Positions 52,461-62,357 of a DNA stretch of 64,000 nucleotides are shown piece after piece (the stretch's first letter is position 1; every line of letters begins with the position of its first letter). Source of the DNA: Mesorhizobium sp. B2-3-4 (GTDB lineage: Bacteria > Pseudomonadota > Alphaproteobacteria > Rhizobiales > Rhizobiaceae); assembly GCF_006442315.1 (NCBI RefSeq), contig NZ_VFVY01000008.1, forward strand, positions 186,001-250,000, given 5' to 3'. The notes under the pieces are model-generated. The model searched no databases. It saw only the letters and a program-made list of their open reading frames with translations, and was not told where the DNA came from. A program made the position numbers and the translations under genes.

Positions 52461-53345
52461 ATGCGCCAGTTGATTGCCGCCGCGGTGCAGATTTCCTGCA
52501 CCGACGATGTCGAGGCCAATATCGAGAAGCTCGAGCTCCATGTTCGCGAGGCCGCACGGCGCGGCGCGCAGCTCGTCGTCCTGCAGGAGCTGTTCGAGGG
52601 CCTCTATTTCTGCGTCGATGAGGACAGGCGCCATGACGCTCGCGCCCGTCCGCTCGCCGGCCATCCGACCGTCTCCCGCATGAGCGCGCTGGCGCGCGAG
52701 ACCGGCACTGTCTTGCCGGTTTCGTTGTTCGAGCGCGACGGGGCGCGCCTGTTCAACACGCTGGTCATGATCGACGCCGACGGCAAGGTGCTCGGCCACT
52801 ACCGCAAGAGCCATATCCCCGACAGTCCGGGCTATTCGGAGAAGTTCTACTTCGCCGACGGCGATACGGGCTTTCGCGTCTTTGAAACCGCTGCCGGCAA
52901 GGTCGGCACCGGTGTCTGCTGGGATCAATGGTTTCCCGAGGCAGCGCGCGCCATGGTGCTGATGGGCGCGGAGGTCTTGATCTATCCCACCGCTATCGGC
53001 TCCGAGCCGTCTTATCCGGGTTGGGATTCGAGGGACCATTGGCAACGGGTCATGCAGGGCCATGCCGGCGCCAATCTGACGCCTGTCATCGCCGCCAACA
53101 GGACTGGCGCGGAGAAGGGGCGGACCGGCGACATGATCTTCTATGGCTCGTCCTTCATCGCGGACCATACGGGGGCCAAGCTGGCGGAGGCCGACCGGGT
53201 TTGCGACTGTGTGATCACGGCTGCCCTCGATCTTGACGAGATTGCGAGCGCAAGGCGCGGCTGGGGCGTATTCCGCGACCGGCGCTTCGACCTCTACGGG
53301 GCGCTGATGCAACCGACGCCGGAGCGTCTGCTCGCCATGGCTTGA
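52461..53345 (+). CDS. aguB: N-carbamoylputrescine amidase
   Basis: From ATG 52461 the product is 294 residues and belongs to the nitrilase superfamily with the catalytic triad E43 (LQELFEG), K116 (HYRKSHIP) and C153 (GVCWDQWFPE). The YPTAIGSEP segment is typical of AguB. It converts N-carbamoylputrescine to putrescine, CO2 and ammonia. It starts seven bases after the second deiminase, so translation is likely coupled. Confidence 0.94.
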   Translation: MRQLIAAAVQISCTDDVEANIEKLELHVREAARRGAQLVVLQELFEGLYFCVDEDRRHDARARPLAGHPTVSRMSALARETGTVLPVSLFERDGARLFNTLVMIDADGKVLGHYRKSHIPDSPGYSEKFYFADGDTGFRVFETAAGKVGTGVCWDQWFPEAARAMVLMGAEVLIYPTAIGSEPSYPGWDSRDHWQRVMQGHAGANLTPVIAANRTGAEKGRTGDMIFYGSSFIADHTGAKLAEADRVCDCVITAALDLDEIASARRGWGVFRDRRFDLYGALMQPTPERLLAMA

Positions 53346-53366
53346 AGCGCATCGCATGAGAGCATG

Positions 53367-53382
53367 ACCCCGTAAGCGGGGT
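53367..53382 (+). repeat. Short hairpin between aguB and binding-protein gene
   Basis: ACCCCG-TAAG-CGGGGT forms a compact six-pair hairpin with a tetraloop, 16 bases before the start region of the binding-protein gene. It is too weak on its own for firm termination and may stabilise or process the operon mRNA. Confidence 0.4.
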
Positions 53383-53398
53383 TTCACCAAGGGAGGAA

Positions 53399-54487
53399 AT
53401 GATGAAGATCTGGCTCGCGCTTGTCGCGGCAGGCCTTTTTGCGTCCCCGGCGCTGGCCGAGGAGAAGGTTCTGCACCTCTATTCCTGGGAATCCTATTTC
53501 GGCCCCGACTCGGTCGCACAGTTCGAGAAGGAGACCGGCATCAAGGTCACTTACGACCTGTTCGATTCCAACGACATCGTCGAAACCAAGCTTTTGACCG
53601 GCGGATCGGGCTATGACGTGGTCACCATCAACCTGTCGCCGCATATGCAGCGCGAGCTTCCGACCGGTGTCTGGGGCGCGCTGGACAAGAGCCGGCTTTC
53701 CAACCTCGGCAATCTCGATCCGGCCGTGGTCGCCCGCGTCGACGAGGTCGACAAGGATGGCGCGCATGGCGTGCCCTGGATGTGGGGCACGACCGGTGTC
53801 GGCTACAATGTCGACAAGGTCCAGGCGATCATGCCCGACGCCCCGGTCGATTCGCTGCGCATGCTTTTCGATCCCGCGATCGTCGCCAAATTCGCCCCGT
53901 GCGGCGTCGTCATGCTCGACGACGCGGAACAGGTTCTTGGCCTGGCGCTGATCTATCTGGGCCTCGATCCCGACACGACCGATCCCGACGTGCTGCAGAA
54001 GGCGGTCGACGTGGTCGCAAGGATTCGCCCCTATGTGCGCAAGTTTCACAGTTCGAGCTACATCAACGATCTCGCCGAAGGCGACGCCTGCCTGGCGCTC
54101 GGCTTCTCCGGCGACATGCATATCGCCGACATCAGGGCGAAGGAGGCGAAACGGCCTTTCTCCATCACCTATCGCCTGTCGAAGGAAGGCAATCTGGTCT
54201 GGGCCGACGTGCTGGCGATACCGGCCGACGCCCCGCATCCGGAAGCCTCGCACGCGTTCATCGATTTCGTGATGCGCCCGCAGATCGCCGCAGCCGCGGC
54301 CAACGACACCGGCTTCTCGACCGCCAACAAGGCGGCGCTCGCCATGATGGACGAGAAGATGCGCGCGGACCCCAATCTCTACCCTTCGGCCGAAGCCCAG
54401 AAGCGCTTCCACTTGCCGAAGGCGCTCGACCAGAAGGCGCTGAAAATGTGGTCGAAGGCGTGGAACCGCGCCAAGGGCCTGGAATAG
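53399..54487 (+). CDS. Polyamine-type ABC binding protein (PotD/PotF-like), orphan
   Basis: Two ATGs (53399, 53402) follow GGGAGG. The product has a signal peptide ending PALA (about residue 20) and the PotD/PotF pattern: LHLYSWESYF, QFEKETGIKVTYDLFDSN, GGSGYDVV, WMWGTTGVGYN and the acidic/aromatic ligand residues of that fold. It should bind putrescine, agmatine or N-carbamoylputrescine in the periplasm. No permease or ATPase gene is present in the cluster, so it must use a transporter encoded elsewhere. Confidence 0.9.
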   Translation: MMKIWLALVAAGLFASPALAEEKVLHLYSWESYFGPDSVAQFEKETGIKVTYDLFDSNDIVETKLLTGGSGYDVVTINLSPHMQRELPTGVWGALDKSRLSNLGNLDPAVVARVDEVDKDGAHGVPWMWGTTGVGYNVDKVQAIMPDAPVDSLRMLFDPAIVAKFAPCGVVMLDDAEQVLGLALIYLGLDPDTTDPDVLQKAVDVVARIRPYVRKFHSSSYINDLAEGDACLALGFSGDMHIADIRAKEAKRPFSITYRLSKEGNLVWADVLAIPADAPHPEASHAFIDFVMRPQIAAAAANDTGFSTANKAALAMMDEKMRADPNLYPSAEAQKRFHLPKALDQKALKMWSKAWNRAKGLE

Positions 54488-54565
54488 GTGGCAGGGATGA
54501 GCGGACCGAGCGCGGTAAACCATCGCCCGGCTCGTTCAATCCCGGCACGGCCGAGTAGGCCGGCC

Positions 54566-54591
54566 TAGAGCTTTTTCCTGAAAGAGCTCTA
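54566..54591. terminator. Bidirectional hairpin between convergent genes
   Basis: TAGAGCTTTTT (54566-54576) pairs with AAAGAGCTCTA region (54581-54591), eleven pairs with one wobble and a four-base loop. It ends the agmatine operon on the plus strand and overlaps the TAG stop of the GNAT gene on the minus strand. Confidence 0.6.
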
Positions 54592-55872
54592 GCGCCGCCG
54601 CAGCAGGCTCTTCATCCGGTTTCGCAGCAGGCGCGCCATGTTGCGGGTCTCGCGGTAGAGATGCAACTGCGAGGCGGCCTGCCGGGCGAGGCGGTCCGCA
54701 TCGCGGGCCAGTCCGATCACCAGCGTGCCGACCGGCTTGCGCTCGCTCCACAGCCGGCTCATCACCGGGTGGTCGGGTACGGCGCAGGAATCGGTCATCA
54801 CGATGTTGGGGTCGTCGAGATGCTGTCTGGTGACCTCGATCATCAACAGCGTGCCGGGCGAATAGGCCGACAGCGTCTCGTCATAGGCCGTCTTCCAAGT
54901 ATAGGCGACACCGGCTTCGACGAAAACGATCAGGCAAGCGATGGTGCGTCCATCGAGTGTCAGCGAATGGATGCGGCACATGTCCTGTTCGGCGAGCCGG
55001 TGCACGGCTTCGCGGGCGAAGGCGGCCCGGAAGCGGTCGATCGCCATGGCGGTGCGCTCGCGGCCCTTCCAGCCGGACGCTTCCAGCGTCAGGAAGCTCT
55101 CTATGGCGTGGCGGATCTCCTCGGGACCGCGCGCCACCGCATGCTCCAGCCTGCCGAGGTCGGCAAGGCGCCGCTTCAGGCGGCGGAACTCGCGATAATG
55201 GTGCGAGCGCAGCGATGCCTTCAGATACTCGTCCCCGTCGAGTTCGCTCTCCAGCACCGGGCGCAGGGTCTGGCCGGTGGTGACCAGCGTCAGGCCGCGC
55301 GCTTCGGCCACCGTGCCGAGCAGGCTCGCCACCGGACCGTCGAGCCTGATGTCGGGCAGGACCAGGACTTTCGGCATCTTCAGATGCGGGCGCGACAGCA
55401 TCGAAAAGAAATCCTCGACCACGCCGACCGGATCGTCACGGTCGATCAGCGGCGTGCCGAGCGGGCCGAACGGGCTCGCCCATGTGCGCATGACCGGCAC
55501 GCCGAGGGGCACTACCGGCCGTTCCACCGAGATCGGCACGAGGAGACGCAAGCGATTGCGATATTCGTCGCCGTCGCGGATTACGGCGAGCCGCACTTCG
55601 CGGTCTTCAAGGCGGGGCATGGCCGGCGCCAGGAAGCGCGGATTGAAGAAGACGTTGGGTTCGATCGTGCGGGCGCAGAGGTAGTCCAGTTCCTCGACCA
55701 GGTCGAAGCCGGCCGAAGCCGGATATATGGCGAGCTTGCGTTCTGGCCGGTTGTTGGCGAGGATCTCGATATGGGCGGGATCGGCGTCGCGCGCCAGTCC
55801 GGCAAGGCCGGAGACCATCGCGCCGGCGGGACCGCCGCTGGTTTCCTCGAGCAACGGGATGGCGGCCATCAT
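54589..55872 (-). CDS. GNAT-fold (CelD/BcsL-like) acyltransferase
   Basis: The ATG at 55872 overlaps the flippase stop by four bases (ATGA) after AAGGAG. The 427-residue product has two tandem GNAT-like halves with the Acetyltransf_6/BioF2-like region toward the C-terminus (ESFLTLEASGWKGRERTAM, then FVEAGVAYTWKTAYDE and YSPGTLLMIE). Such proteins are found in polysaccharide clusters and may transfer acyl or amino-acid groups. The pairing with a flippase supports a surface-polysaccharide role. Confidence 0.8.
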   Translation of the reverse strand: MMAAIPLLEETSGGPAGAMVSGLAGLARDADPAHIEILANNRPERKLAIYPASAGFDLVEELDYLCARTIEPNVFFNPRFLAPAMPRLEDREVRLAVIRDGDEYRNRLRLLVPISVERPVVPLGVPVMRTWASPFGPLGTPLIDRDDPVGVVEDFFSMLSRPHLKMPKVLVLPDIRLDGPVASLLGTVAEARGLTLVTTGQTLRPVLESELDGDEYLKASLRSHHYREFRRLKRRLADLGRLEHAVARGPEEIRHAIESFLTLEASGWKGRERTAMAIDRFRAAFAREAVHRLAEQDMCRIHSLTLDGRTIACLIVFVEAGVAYTWKTAYDETLSAYSPGTLLMIEVTRQHLDDPNIVMTDSCAVPDHPVMSRLWSERKPVGTLVIGLARDADRLARQAASQLHLYRETRNMARLLRNRMKSLLRRR

Positions 55873-57323
55873 GCGGCTCCTTTGACAGGCACGAAGATCG
55901 CCATGACGATGCCGAGCTTGCGCCAGACCGTGAAGGACAGGGCGCTTGCCTCGAAGATCATGGCGAAGGCGGTGGCCATGGCAGCGCCCCATAGGCCGAA
56001 AAGCGGGATCAGCACCACGTTGAGCCCGATGTTGAAGGCCAATGTCATGGCATAGACGGCGGCGCAGACATTCTGGTTGCCGCTCATGGTGAGCAGGCTT
56101 TCGCAGGGCCCAACCGCGGCGCGCGCCACGACGCCGAAGACGAGCAGGAAGAGAAGCGGATAGCCTGAGGTGAATTCTGGGCCGAACAGCACCAGCATCG
56201 GCCTGCCGAGCGCCAGCACCAGCAGCGCCATCAGCAGCGAGGGCCAGAAGGTCCATGACACCGTTTCGCGGGCGAAGGCGGCAAGTTTTTCCGGCTCGCC
56301 ATGGGTGAACTGCGCGTAGCGCTGGGCGACCCCGGCCTTGACCGCGAAATAGACGAAATGCACCAGCGCCAGCGTCTTGACCGTAGCGAAATAGACCGCG
56401 ACGTCGTTGGGATCCATATAGGCGCCGACCATCAGCACGTCGGCATTGGTGAGCAGGAAGAAGAAACTCTCGACCAGGAAGATCGGCAGCGAGACGATGA
56501 ACCATTGCGCGAAATGCACCTTCATCGGCCCGGCCGGAAGCTGCCTTTCCATGCGCTGGGTTACGCCGATCAACTGCGACAGCGTGGTGACGTAGGTGGC
56601 GGCGATCGAGGCGAAGATCGCGGTCCGCGCATCGGGAGCGTAACCCGCCCAAAGCATCAGCGCCATGAACAGCAGGATCAGCACCGGGCGGATCAGGTAG
56701 GTCGGCGACAGCGCGAACAATGCCCATGAATTGGCGCGTGCCAGCCCTTGCAGCAAATCCGACAGCGCGATCATCGGCAGGCAGATGACGCCGAGGATGA
56801 ACGGTATCACGTAGTAATTCTCGATCCAGGGCGCCGCCAGCCAGACGCCGAGCGCGCCGAGCCCGGCGATGACCGTGGAAGCGATCAGAACGAACAGCCG
56901 GCTGGCCACGACGATGCCGCGCAATTCGTCCAGCAGGCCGCGTTCGCGGTATTCGGGAATGAAGCGGATGACCGAGGTGTGGAAGCCGAGGCAGGCGAGG
57001 TTGCCGACGATGACCATCGCCACCCAGACCAGCACGAAGATGCCGTATTCGAAGGAGCCCATCCAGCGGGCCATCAGCACCTGGCTGATGAAGGCGATGA
57101 CGGCGCTGACGATGCGGATGGAGAAGGCGATGACCGACATGCGGCCGGCCTCGCCGCGCTCGTCGGCGGTGAACAGCACGGCGTCGATGCGGTCAAGCAG
57201 CGGCCCCACGCGCAGCGCCAAACGCTGCGGCAAGAACCGCCCGGCAGTCGTGGCCGCGGAAAAGCGCACCCCGATTTGTCTCCGTTTTCCGCCTCTTTTC
57301 AGGCTTTGGTGTAGCGGAGACAC
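55869..57323 (-). CDS. Wzx-type polysaccharide flippase (MOP superfamily)
   Basis: The product has about 12-14 transmembrane helices and MOP/Wzx motifs (FSIRIVSAVIAFISQVLMARWMG, GLYGIFxxxW-like FEYGIFVLVWVAM). It should flip lipid-linked oligosaccharides across the inner membrane. The GTG at 57323 gives 484 residues; the ATG at 57140 (423 residues) removes a 61-residue basic extension and may be the true start. Overlaps the GNAT gene. Confidence 0.87.
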   Translation of the reverse strand: MSPLHQSLKRGGKRRQIGVRFSAATTAGRFLPQRLALRVGPLLDRIDAVLFTADERGEAGRMSVIAFSIRIVSAVIAFISQVLMARWMGSFEYGIFVLVWVAMVIVGNLACLGFHTSVIRFIPEYRERGLLDELRGIVVASRLFVLIASTVIAGLGALGVWLAAPWIENYYVIPFILGVICLPMIALSDLLQGLARANSWALFALSPTYLIRPVLILLFMALMLWAGYAPDARTAIFASIAATYVTTLSQLIGVTQRMERQLPAGPMKVHFAQWFIVSLPIFLVESFFFLLTNADVLMVGAYMDPNDVAVYFATVKTLALVHFVYFAVKAGVAQRYAQFTHGEPEKLAAFARETVSWTFWPSLLMALLVLALGRPMLVLFGPEFTSGYPLLFLLVFGVVARAAVGPCESLLTMSGNQNVCAAVYAMTLAFNIGLNVVLIPLFGLWGAAMATAFAMIFEASALSFTVWRKLGIVMAIFVPVKGAA

Positions 57324-57345
57324 CTTAAGAAACGGTTGGGTGAGC

Positions 57346-57654
57346 TTCCTTCTCCCCGTTCACGGGGGTGAGGCGTGGTCCGCGCAGCGGACGAAAAGCC
57401 AATTGCTTGGCTTTTCGAACAACGAACGCCCGGAGCGATAGCGAAGGGCCGGGTGCCCGAAGGGCGGATAAGGGGCGGCGCCGGCTTGCGGGGATTTGTG
57501 TTGATGCGAGGCGGATGAGTAGGAATTCGCCTTCGGCTTTGCCGAGGGCGGGCCTATCATCGCTTTGATACGGGACATGCTGCAATCGCAGATGTCAGCG
57601 CTGCCCCTCATCCGGCCCTGCGGGCCACCTTCTCCCCGTGGAACGGGGAGAAGG
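57346..57654. repeat. Cluster of palindromic repeats between flippase and secA
   Basis: The 342-base gap holds no convincing gene. It contains CCTTCTCCCCG near 57348 with a partial partner, an 11-pair hairpin CGAAAAGCCAA/TTGGCTTTTCG (57392-57402 and 57407-57417), GGCCC/GGGCC (57614-57626) and a perfect 11-pair hairpin CCTTCTCCCCG/CGGGGAGAAGG (57628-57638 and 57644-57654). The last sits just after the secA stop and may also terminate secA. Confidence 0.7.
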
Positions 57655-57665
57655 AAGAGGCGCCC

Positions 57666-60398
57666 TTACGCGAACGCCCCGTGGCAGTGCTTGTACTTCT
57701 TCCCCGAACCGCAGGGGCAGGCTTCGTTGCGGCCGACCTTGCCCCAGGTCGCCTGGTTGTTCGGATCGCGATCCTCGGGGGCGACGATGGCGTTGTTCTC
57801 CTGGCGCACCAGAAGGGCGGTTTCGCCGCCTTCGAAATCATTCTCGCCGGTGGTGCCGTCAATATGCGTGCCGAACATGTCCGGCGCTTCCGGAGGCGGG
57901 GCCTCGGCGGCCTGGCGGACCAGTTCGACGCGCATCAGCTGCGCGGTGACGGCTTGGCGCAGATTGCCCAGCATCGCCTGGAACAGCTCGAACGCCTCGC
58001 CCTTGTATTCCTGCAACGGATCGCGCTGGGCGTAGCCGCGGAAGCCGACGACCGAACGCAGATGGTCGAGGTTGACGATGTGCTCGCGCCACAGGTGGTC
58101 GAGCGTCTGCAACACCACGGAGCGCTCGACATAGGTCATCACCTCGGGGCCGAAACGATCGGCACGCTCCTTGGCGGCGGCCTCGGCGGCGGTGCTGATG
58201 CGCTCGCGGATGTCGTCCTCGGCAATGCCTTCTTCCTTCACCCAGTCCTCTACCGGCAGGTCGAGATTGAGGAATTCGGCAACCTCGGCCTTCAGGCCGG
58301 CGACATCCCACTGCTCGGCATAGGCGTTTTCGGGAATGGCCTTGGCGACGACGTCCTCGATGACGCCTTCGCGCATCTCGGCAATGGTTTCCGACAGGCC
58401 TTCGCCGTCCATCAGTTCGATGCGCTGCTCGAAAACCACCTTGCGCTGGTCGTTGGAGACGTCGTCATATTTCAAAAGGTTCTTGCGGATGTCGAAGTTG
58501 CGCGCCTCGACCTTCTTCTGCGCCTTTTCCAGCGCCTTGTTGATCCAAGGATGGATGATGGCCTCGTCTTCCTTGAGGCCGAGCTTCTGCAGCATGCCGT
58601 CCATGCGCTCGGAGCCGAAGATGCGCATCAGGTCGTCCTGCAGCGACAGGAAGAATTTCGAGCGGCCGGGGTCGCCCTGGCGGCCGGAACGGCCGCGAAG
58701 CTGGTTGTCGATGCGGCGCGATTCATGGCGCTCGGTGGCGAGCACGTAGAGGCCGCCGGCGGCGAGCGCCTTTTCCTTCAGGCGCTCGATGTCGGCGTTG
58801 ATTTCCTTCTCGCGCGCCTCGCGCTCGGGGCCGTCGGGCATGTCGCCCAGTTCCTCGGCAATGCGCATCTCGGCGTTGCCGCCGAGCTTGATGTCGGTGC
58901 CGCGGCCGGCCATGTTGGTGGCGATGGTGATAGCGCCGGGCTTGCCGGCCTGGGCGACGATGGCCGCTTCGCGCTCGTGATGGCGGGCGTTCAGTACTTC
59001 GAAATCCTTGAAGCCTTCCTTGCGCAGGCGTTCGGCCAACTGCTCGGACTTCTCGATCGAGGTGGTGCCGACCAGCGTCGGCTGGCCCTTGGCGCTGGCT
59101 TCGCGGATCTCCTTGACGATCGCCTTGTATTTCTCCTCGACCGTCCGGTAGACCTCGTCGTCCTCGTCCTTGCGGATGACGGGCAGGTTGGTCGGGATCT
59201 CGGTGACCTCGAGACCGTAGATGTTGCCGAATTCCTCGGCCTCGGTCAGCGCCGTGCCGGTCATGCCGGACAGCTTCTTGTAGAGCCGGAAGTAGTTCTG
59301 GAAGGTGACGGAAGCCAGCGTCTGGTTCTCCGGCTGGATCGCCACATGCTCCTTGGCCTCGAGCGCCTGGTGCAGGCCTTCCGAATAGCGGCGGCCGGGC
59401 ATCATGCGGCCGGTGAACTCGTCGATGATGACGATCTCGCCGTTGCGCACGATGTAGTCCTTGTCGCGCTGGAACAGCCGGTGCGCCTTCAGCGCGTTGT
59501 TGACGTGGTGGACGATGGCGACGTTCTCGACGTCATAGAGCGACTCGCCCTTGAGCAGGCCGGCAGCGCGCAGCATGTTCTCGAGCTTCTCGGTGCCTTC
59601 CTCGGTGAAGATCGAGGTCTTCTGCTTCTCGTCGATCTCATAATCCTGCGGTTGCAGCTGGATGATGAAGGTGTCGATGGTGTTGTACATTTCCGAACGG
59701 TCCTCGAGCGGACCGGAAATGATCAGTGGCGTGCGCGCCTCGTCGACCAGGATGGAATCGACTTCGTCGACGATCGCGTAGTTGTGGCCGCGCTGCACCA
59801 TCTGGGCGCGCTCGTACTTCATGTTGTCGCGCAGATAGTCGAAGCCGAGTTCGTTGTTGGTGGCATAGGTGACGTCGGCGGCATAGGCGACGCGGCGCTC
59901 CTCGTCCGACAGGCCGTGGACGATGACGCCGACCGAAAGGCCGAGGAACTTGTAGACACGGCCCATCCATTCTGAGTCGCGGGTGGCGAGGTAGTCATTG
60001 ACGGTGACGACATGGACGCCGTTGCCGGCGAGCGCGTTGAGATAGACCGGCAAGGTGGCGACCAGGGTCTTGCCCTCGCCGGTGCGCATCTCGGCGATGC
60101 CGCCATTGTGCAGCACCATGCCGCCGATCAGCTGAACGTCGAAGGGGCGCATGCCGAGCACGCGGCGTGCCGCCTCACGCGCGGTGGCGAAGGCCGGCAC
60201 CAGGAGGTCGTCAAGGCTGGCGCCGTTGGCGATGTCCTGGCGGAATTTCTGCGTGCGCCCGGCGAGATCGGCGTCCGAGAGCGCCCGCATCTCGTTTTCC
60301 ATGGCATTGATCGCCTCGACGCGCGGGCGGGTCGATTTGACCCGACGGTCGTTGGAGGAACCGAAAACCTTACGGGCGAGACCGCCGAGACTGACCAT
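57666..60398 (-). CDS. secA: Preprotein translocase ATPase SecA
   Basis: The 910-residue product is full length: Walker A MRTGEGKT (104-111), [35 protein letters not shown] (DEVD box), [10 protein letters not shown] and the RSGRQGDPG motif of the helicase core. It ends with the zinc-binding SecB/ribosome site [14 protein letters not shown]. It drives protein export through SecYEG. It is divergent from a parvulin gene, a conserved alphaproteobacterial neighbour. Confidence 0.98.
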   Translation of the reverse strand: MVSLGGLARKVFGSSNDRRVKSTRPRVEAINAMENEMRALSDADLAGRTQKFRQDIANGASLDDLLVPAFATAREAARRVLGMRPFDVQLIGGMVLHNGGIAEMRTGEGKTLVATLPVYLNALAGNGVHVVTVNDYLATRDSEWMGRVYKFLGLSVGVIVHGLSDEERRVAYAADVTYATNNELGFDYLRDNMKYERAQMVQRGHNYAIVDEVDSILVDEARTPLIISGPLEDRSEMYNTIDTFIIQLQPQDYEIDEKQKTSIFTEEGTEKLENMLRAAGLLKGESLYDVENVAIVHHVNNALKAHRLFQRDKDYIVRNGEIVIIDEFTGRMMPGRRYSEGLHQALEAKEHVAIQPENQTLASVTFQNYFRLYKKLSGMTGTALTEAEEFGNIYGLEVTEIPTNLPVIRKDEDDEVYRTVEEKYKAIVKEIREASAKGQPTLVGTTSIEKSEQLAERLRKEGFKDFEVLNARHHEREAAIVAQAGKPGAITIATNMAGRGTDIKLGGNAEMRIAEELGDMPDGPEREAREKEINADIERLKEKALAAGGLYVLATERHESRRIDNQLRGRSGRQGDPGRSKFFLSLQDDLMRIFGSERMDGMLQKLGLKEDEAIIHPWINKALEKAQKKVEARNFDIRKNLLKYDDVSNDQRKVVFEQRIELMDGEGLSETIAEMREGVIEDVVAKAIPENAYAEQWDVAGLKAEVAEFLNLDLPVEDWVKEEGIAEDDIRERISTAAEAAAKERADRFGPEVMTYVERSVVLQTLDHLWREHIVNLDHLRSVVGFRGYAQRDPLQEYKGEAFELFQAMLGNLRQAVTAQLMRVELVRQAAEAPPPEAPDMFGTHIDGTTGENDFEGGETALLVRQENNAIVAPEDRDPNNQATWGKVGRNEACPCGSGKKYKHCHGAFA

Positions 60399-60658
60399 CC
60401 AATGGTCCTTTCGATAGAATTCTCATCTTGAGACAGTGCCGGCCGGCCCCATCACATCCACGTGAACGCACCGCCTGAATACGGGCAAACACAAAAAGCG
60501 CCCGGAAAACGGTTCTGGACGCCAAGTCGATGGACAGATAAGAGGGGGCTCAACTGATGTCAACGCCGCGCTGGCCCTGCCGGTCGCGCCAAATTCCGCC
60601 ACAATCTGGCTGATCTGGAAGCCACCCTCCTTACAATCCCTCACCGGAGTCAATCCTT

Positions 60659-61585
60659 ATGTCCTTGTTGTTCAGCCGCGCGTCGCTTGCCAGCCTTGGC
60701 CTGGCCCTCGGCCTGTCGGCGTTTTGCCTGTCGCCATCGATGGCGCAGGAGACCGCTCCCGCACCGGCCGCACCGGCCGATGCGGCAGCACCCGCCGCGG
60801 CGCCGGTCGACCCGAATGCCGTGGTCGCCACCGTTAACGGCCAGTCGCTGACCGAAGCCGACCTGGTGCTTGCCGAGGGCGAGCTTTCGCAGCAGTTCGC
60901 GCAGTTGCCGCCCGAACAGCGCCGCGCCGCCGCGCTCTCGGCGGCGATCGAGATCCGCGTCATGGCCGCCAAGGCCGTGACCGACGGCCTCGACAAGGAT
61001 CCCGACTTCCAGCGCCGCATGGCCTTCCTGCAGCAGCGCGCGCTGCATGGCGAGATGGTCGAGAAGGGTGTCGTCGACAAGGTCACCGATGCCGAGGTGC
61101 GCGCCCGCTACGACCAGGAAATCGCCAACACGCCGCCGGTCAACGAAGTGCATGCCCGTCACATCCTCGTGAAGACGAAGGAAGAGGCCGAGGCGATCAT
61201 CAAGCAGCTCGATGGCGGTGCGGATTTCCAGAAACTCGCCAACGAGCACACCAGCGATCCATCGGGCAAATCCAACGGCGGCGACCTCGGCTGGTTCGGG
61301 CCTGGCCAGATGGTGCCGGAGTTCGACAAGGCGGCTTTCGCGCTTGAGGTCGGCAAGTACACCGAGCAACCGGTGCAGTCGCAGTTCGGCTGGCACGTCA
61401 TCAAGCTCGAGGACAAGCGCGCCAAGCAGCCGCCGGCTTTCGACGACGTCAAGGACCAGGCCAAGCAGGCGGTCATCCGCGACAAGTATTTCGCACTGGT
61501 CAAGTCGCTGCGCGCCGATGCCAAGGTGGAGATTCCGGACGCCAAGCTGAAGCAGGCCGTGGACACGCTGGAAAGCGCCAAGTAA
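60659..61585 (+). CDS. Exported parvulin peptidyl-prolyl isomerase
   Basis: The 308-residue product has a signal peptide ending PSMAQ (about residue 30), an Ala/Pro-rich linker, a SurA-like N-terminal helical region and a PpiC rotamase domain (about 160-255) with ARHILVKTKEEAE, NGGDLGWFGPGQMV and FGWHVIKLED. It is a periplasmic foldase for exported and outer membrane proteins. Divergent from secA, followed by a strong terminator. Confidence 0.92.
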   Translation: MSLLFSRASLASLGLALGLSAFCLSPSMAQETAPAPAAPADAAAPAAAPVDPNAVVATVNGQSLTEADLVLAEGELSQQFAQLPPEQRRAAALSAAIEIRVMAAKAVTDGLDKDPDFQRRMAFLQQRALHGEMVEKGVVDKVTDAEVRARYDQEIANTPPVNEVHARHILVKTKEEAEAIIKQLDGGADFQKLANEHTSDPSGKSNGGDLGWFGPGQMVPEFDKAAFALEVGKYTEQPVQSQFGWHVIKLEDKRAKQPPAFDDVKDQAKQAVIRDKYFALVKSLRADAKVEIPDAKLKQAVDTLESAK

Positions 61586-61600
61586 GCCACCAACTTCGAA

Positions 61601-61640
61601 AGGGGGCGCGGCGGCCGAAGGGCGCCGCGCCCCCTTTTTT
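61601..61640 (+). terminator. Strong intrinsic terminator after parvulin gene
   Basis: A 13-pair GC-rich stem (61601-61613 with 61623-61635, AGGGGGCGCGGCG and its complement), 9-base loop, then six T. It lies 15 bases after the parvulin stop and faces the convergent TetR gene. Confidence 0.92.
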
Positions 61641-61655
61641 GTTGATCAGCCGACT

Positions 61656-62255
61656 CTAGCTGGCGGGCGCCGCTATGCCTCGCAGGAGGTAGCGGACCAT
61701 CTCGCGGATCGTCGCCTCGGGTTCGTCCAGCCGGCTGGTCAGGAGATGCCGCCAGGCATAAGAGGCCAGGAGGTCGGCGACGATGGCCGGATCGATATTG
61801 CCGGCGATCTCGCCCCTTGCCTTGGCGCGCTCGATGATCTGGCCGGTGTGGGCGCGGCGTCCGCCGGCGTAGCCGGCAAGGGCGGCGGCCGCGGTTTCAT
61901 CCGATTGCGCCTCGGCGATCAGCGACCTGAACACGCTGCCCGACGATGTCTCGCGCCAGTGCGAGAACAGGTTGACCAGAAAACCGACGAGATCCTCTTC
62001 CAATCGTCCCGTGTCGGGGACCTCGACGCGCTTCTGGCGCTGGTAGACCTCGAGCAGCAGGGCCGCCTTGCTCGGCCACCAGCGATAGATGGTCGGCTTG
62101 CCGGCGCGGGCGCGCCGCGCCACGGCCTCGATCGAAAAGCCGGCATAACCGGCCTCGACCAGCACGGCTTCGGCGGCCTCCAGAATGGCCTCGGCGCTGT
62201 CGGGGTTGCGCCGCGCGCCGATCGATTTGCGCGCGGTATCCGCCTCCTCGGCCAT
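61656..62255 (-). CDS. TetR/AcrR-family regulator
   Basis: From ATG 62255 (after GGTGGGA) the product is 199 residues: helix-turn-helix at about 20-65 (FSIEAVARRARAGKPTIYRWW) and an AcrR-like C-terminal ligand domain. An open frame continues upstream to 62351 without a good start. It is likely a repressor of a nearby or unlinked gene; the neighbouring caspase gene on the same strand, ending 103 bases upstream of it, is one candidate. The ligand is unknown. Confidence 0.88.
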   Translation of the reverse strand: MAEEADTARKSIGARRNPDSAEAILEAAEAVLVEAGYAGFSIEAVARRARAGKPTIYRWWPSKAALLLEVYQRQKRVEVPDTGRLEEDLVGFLVNLFSHWRETSSGSVFRSLIAEAQSDETAAAALAGYAGGRRAHTGQIIERAKARGEIAGNIDPAIVADLLASYAWRHLLTSRLDEPEATIREMVRYLLRGIAAPAS

Positions 62256-62357
62256 TCCCACCGTCCTCGTTTCAGTTCGCCGGCAATGATAAGTGATCCG
62301 GCGATGAAACGAAACGACCCGTTTTCCGACGTTGGCGCCGTCACCGGGCAAGGGCCG

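Noticed and set aside
54589-56727. An apparent 712-codon GNAT fusion frame
   Set aside because: The part upstream of 55872 is a shadow of the flippase gene; an ATGA overlap with a ribosome site gives the true start.
57681-59975. A 764-codon open frame antisense to secA
   Set aside because: secA is unmistakable on the other strand; the antisense frame has low-complexity Leu/Val/Asp composition typical of a shadow.
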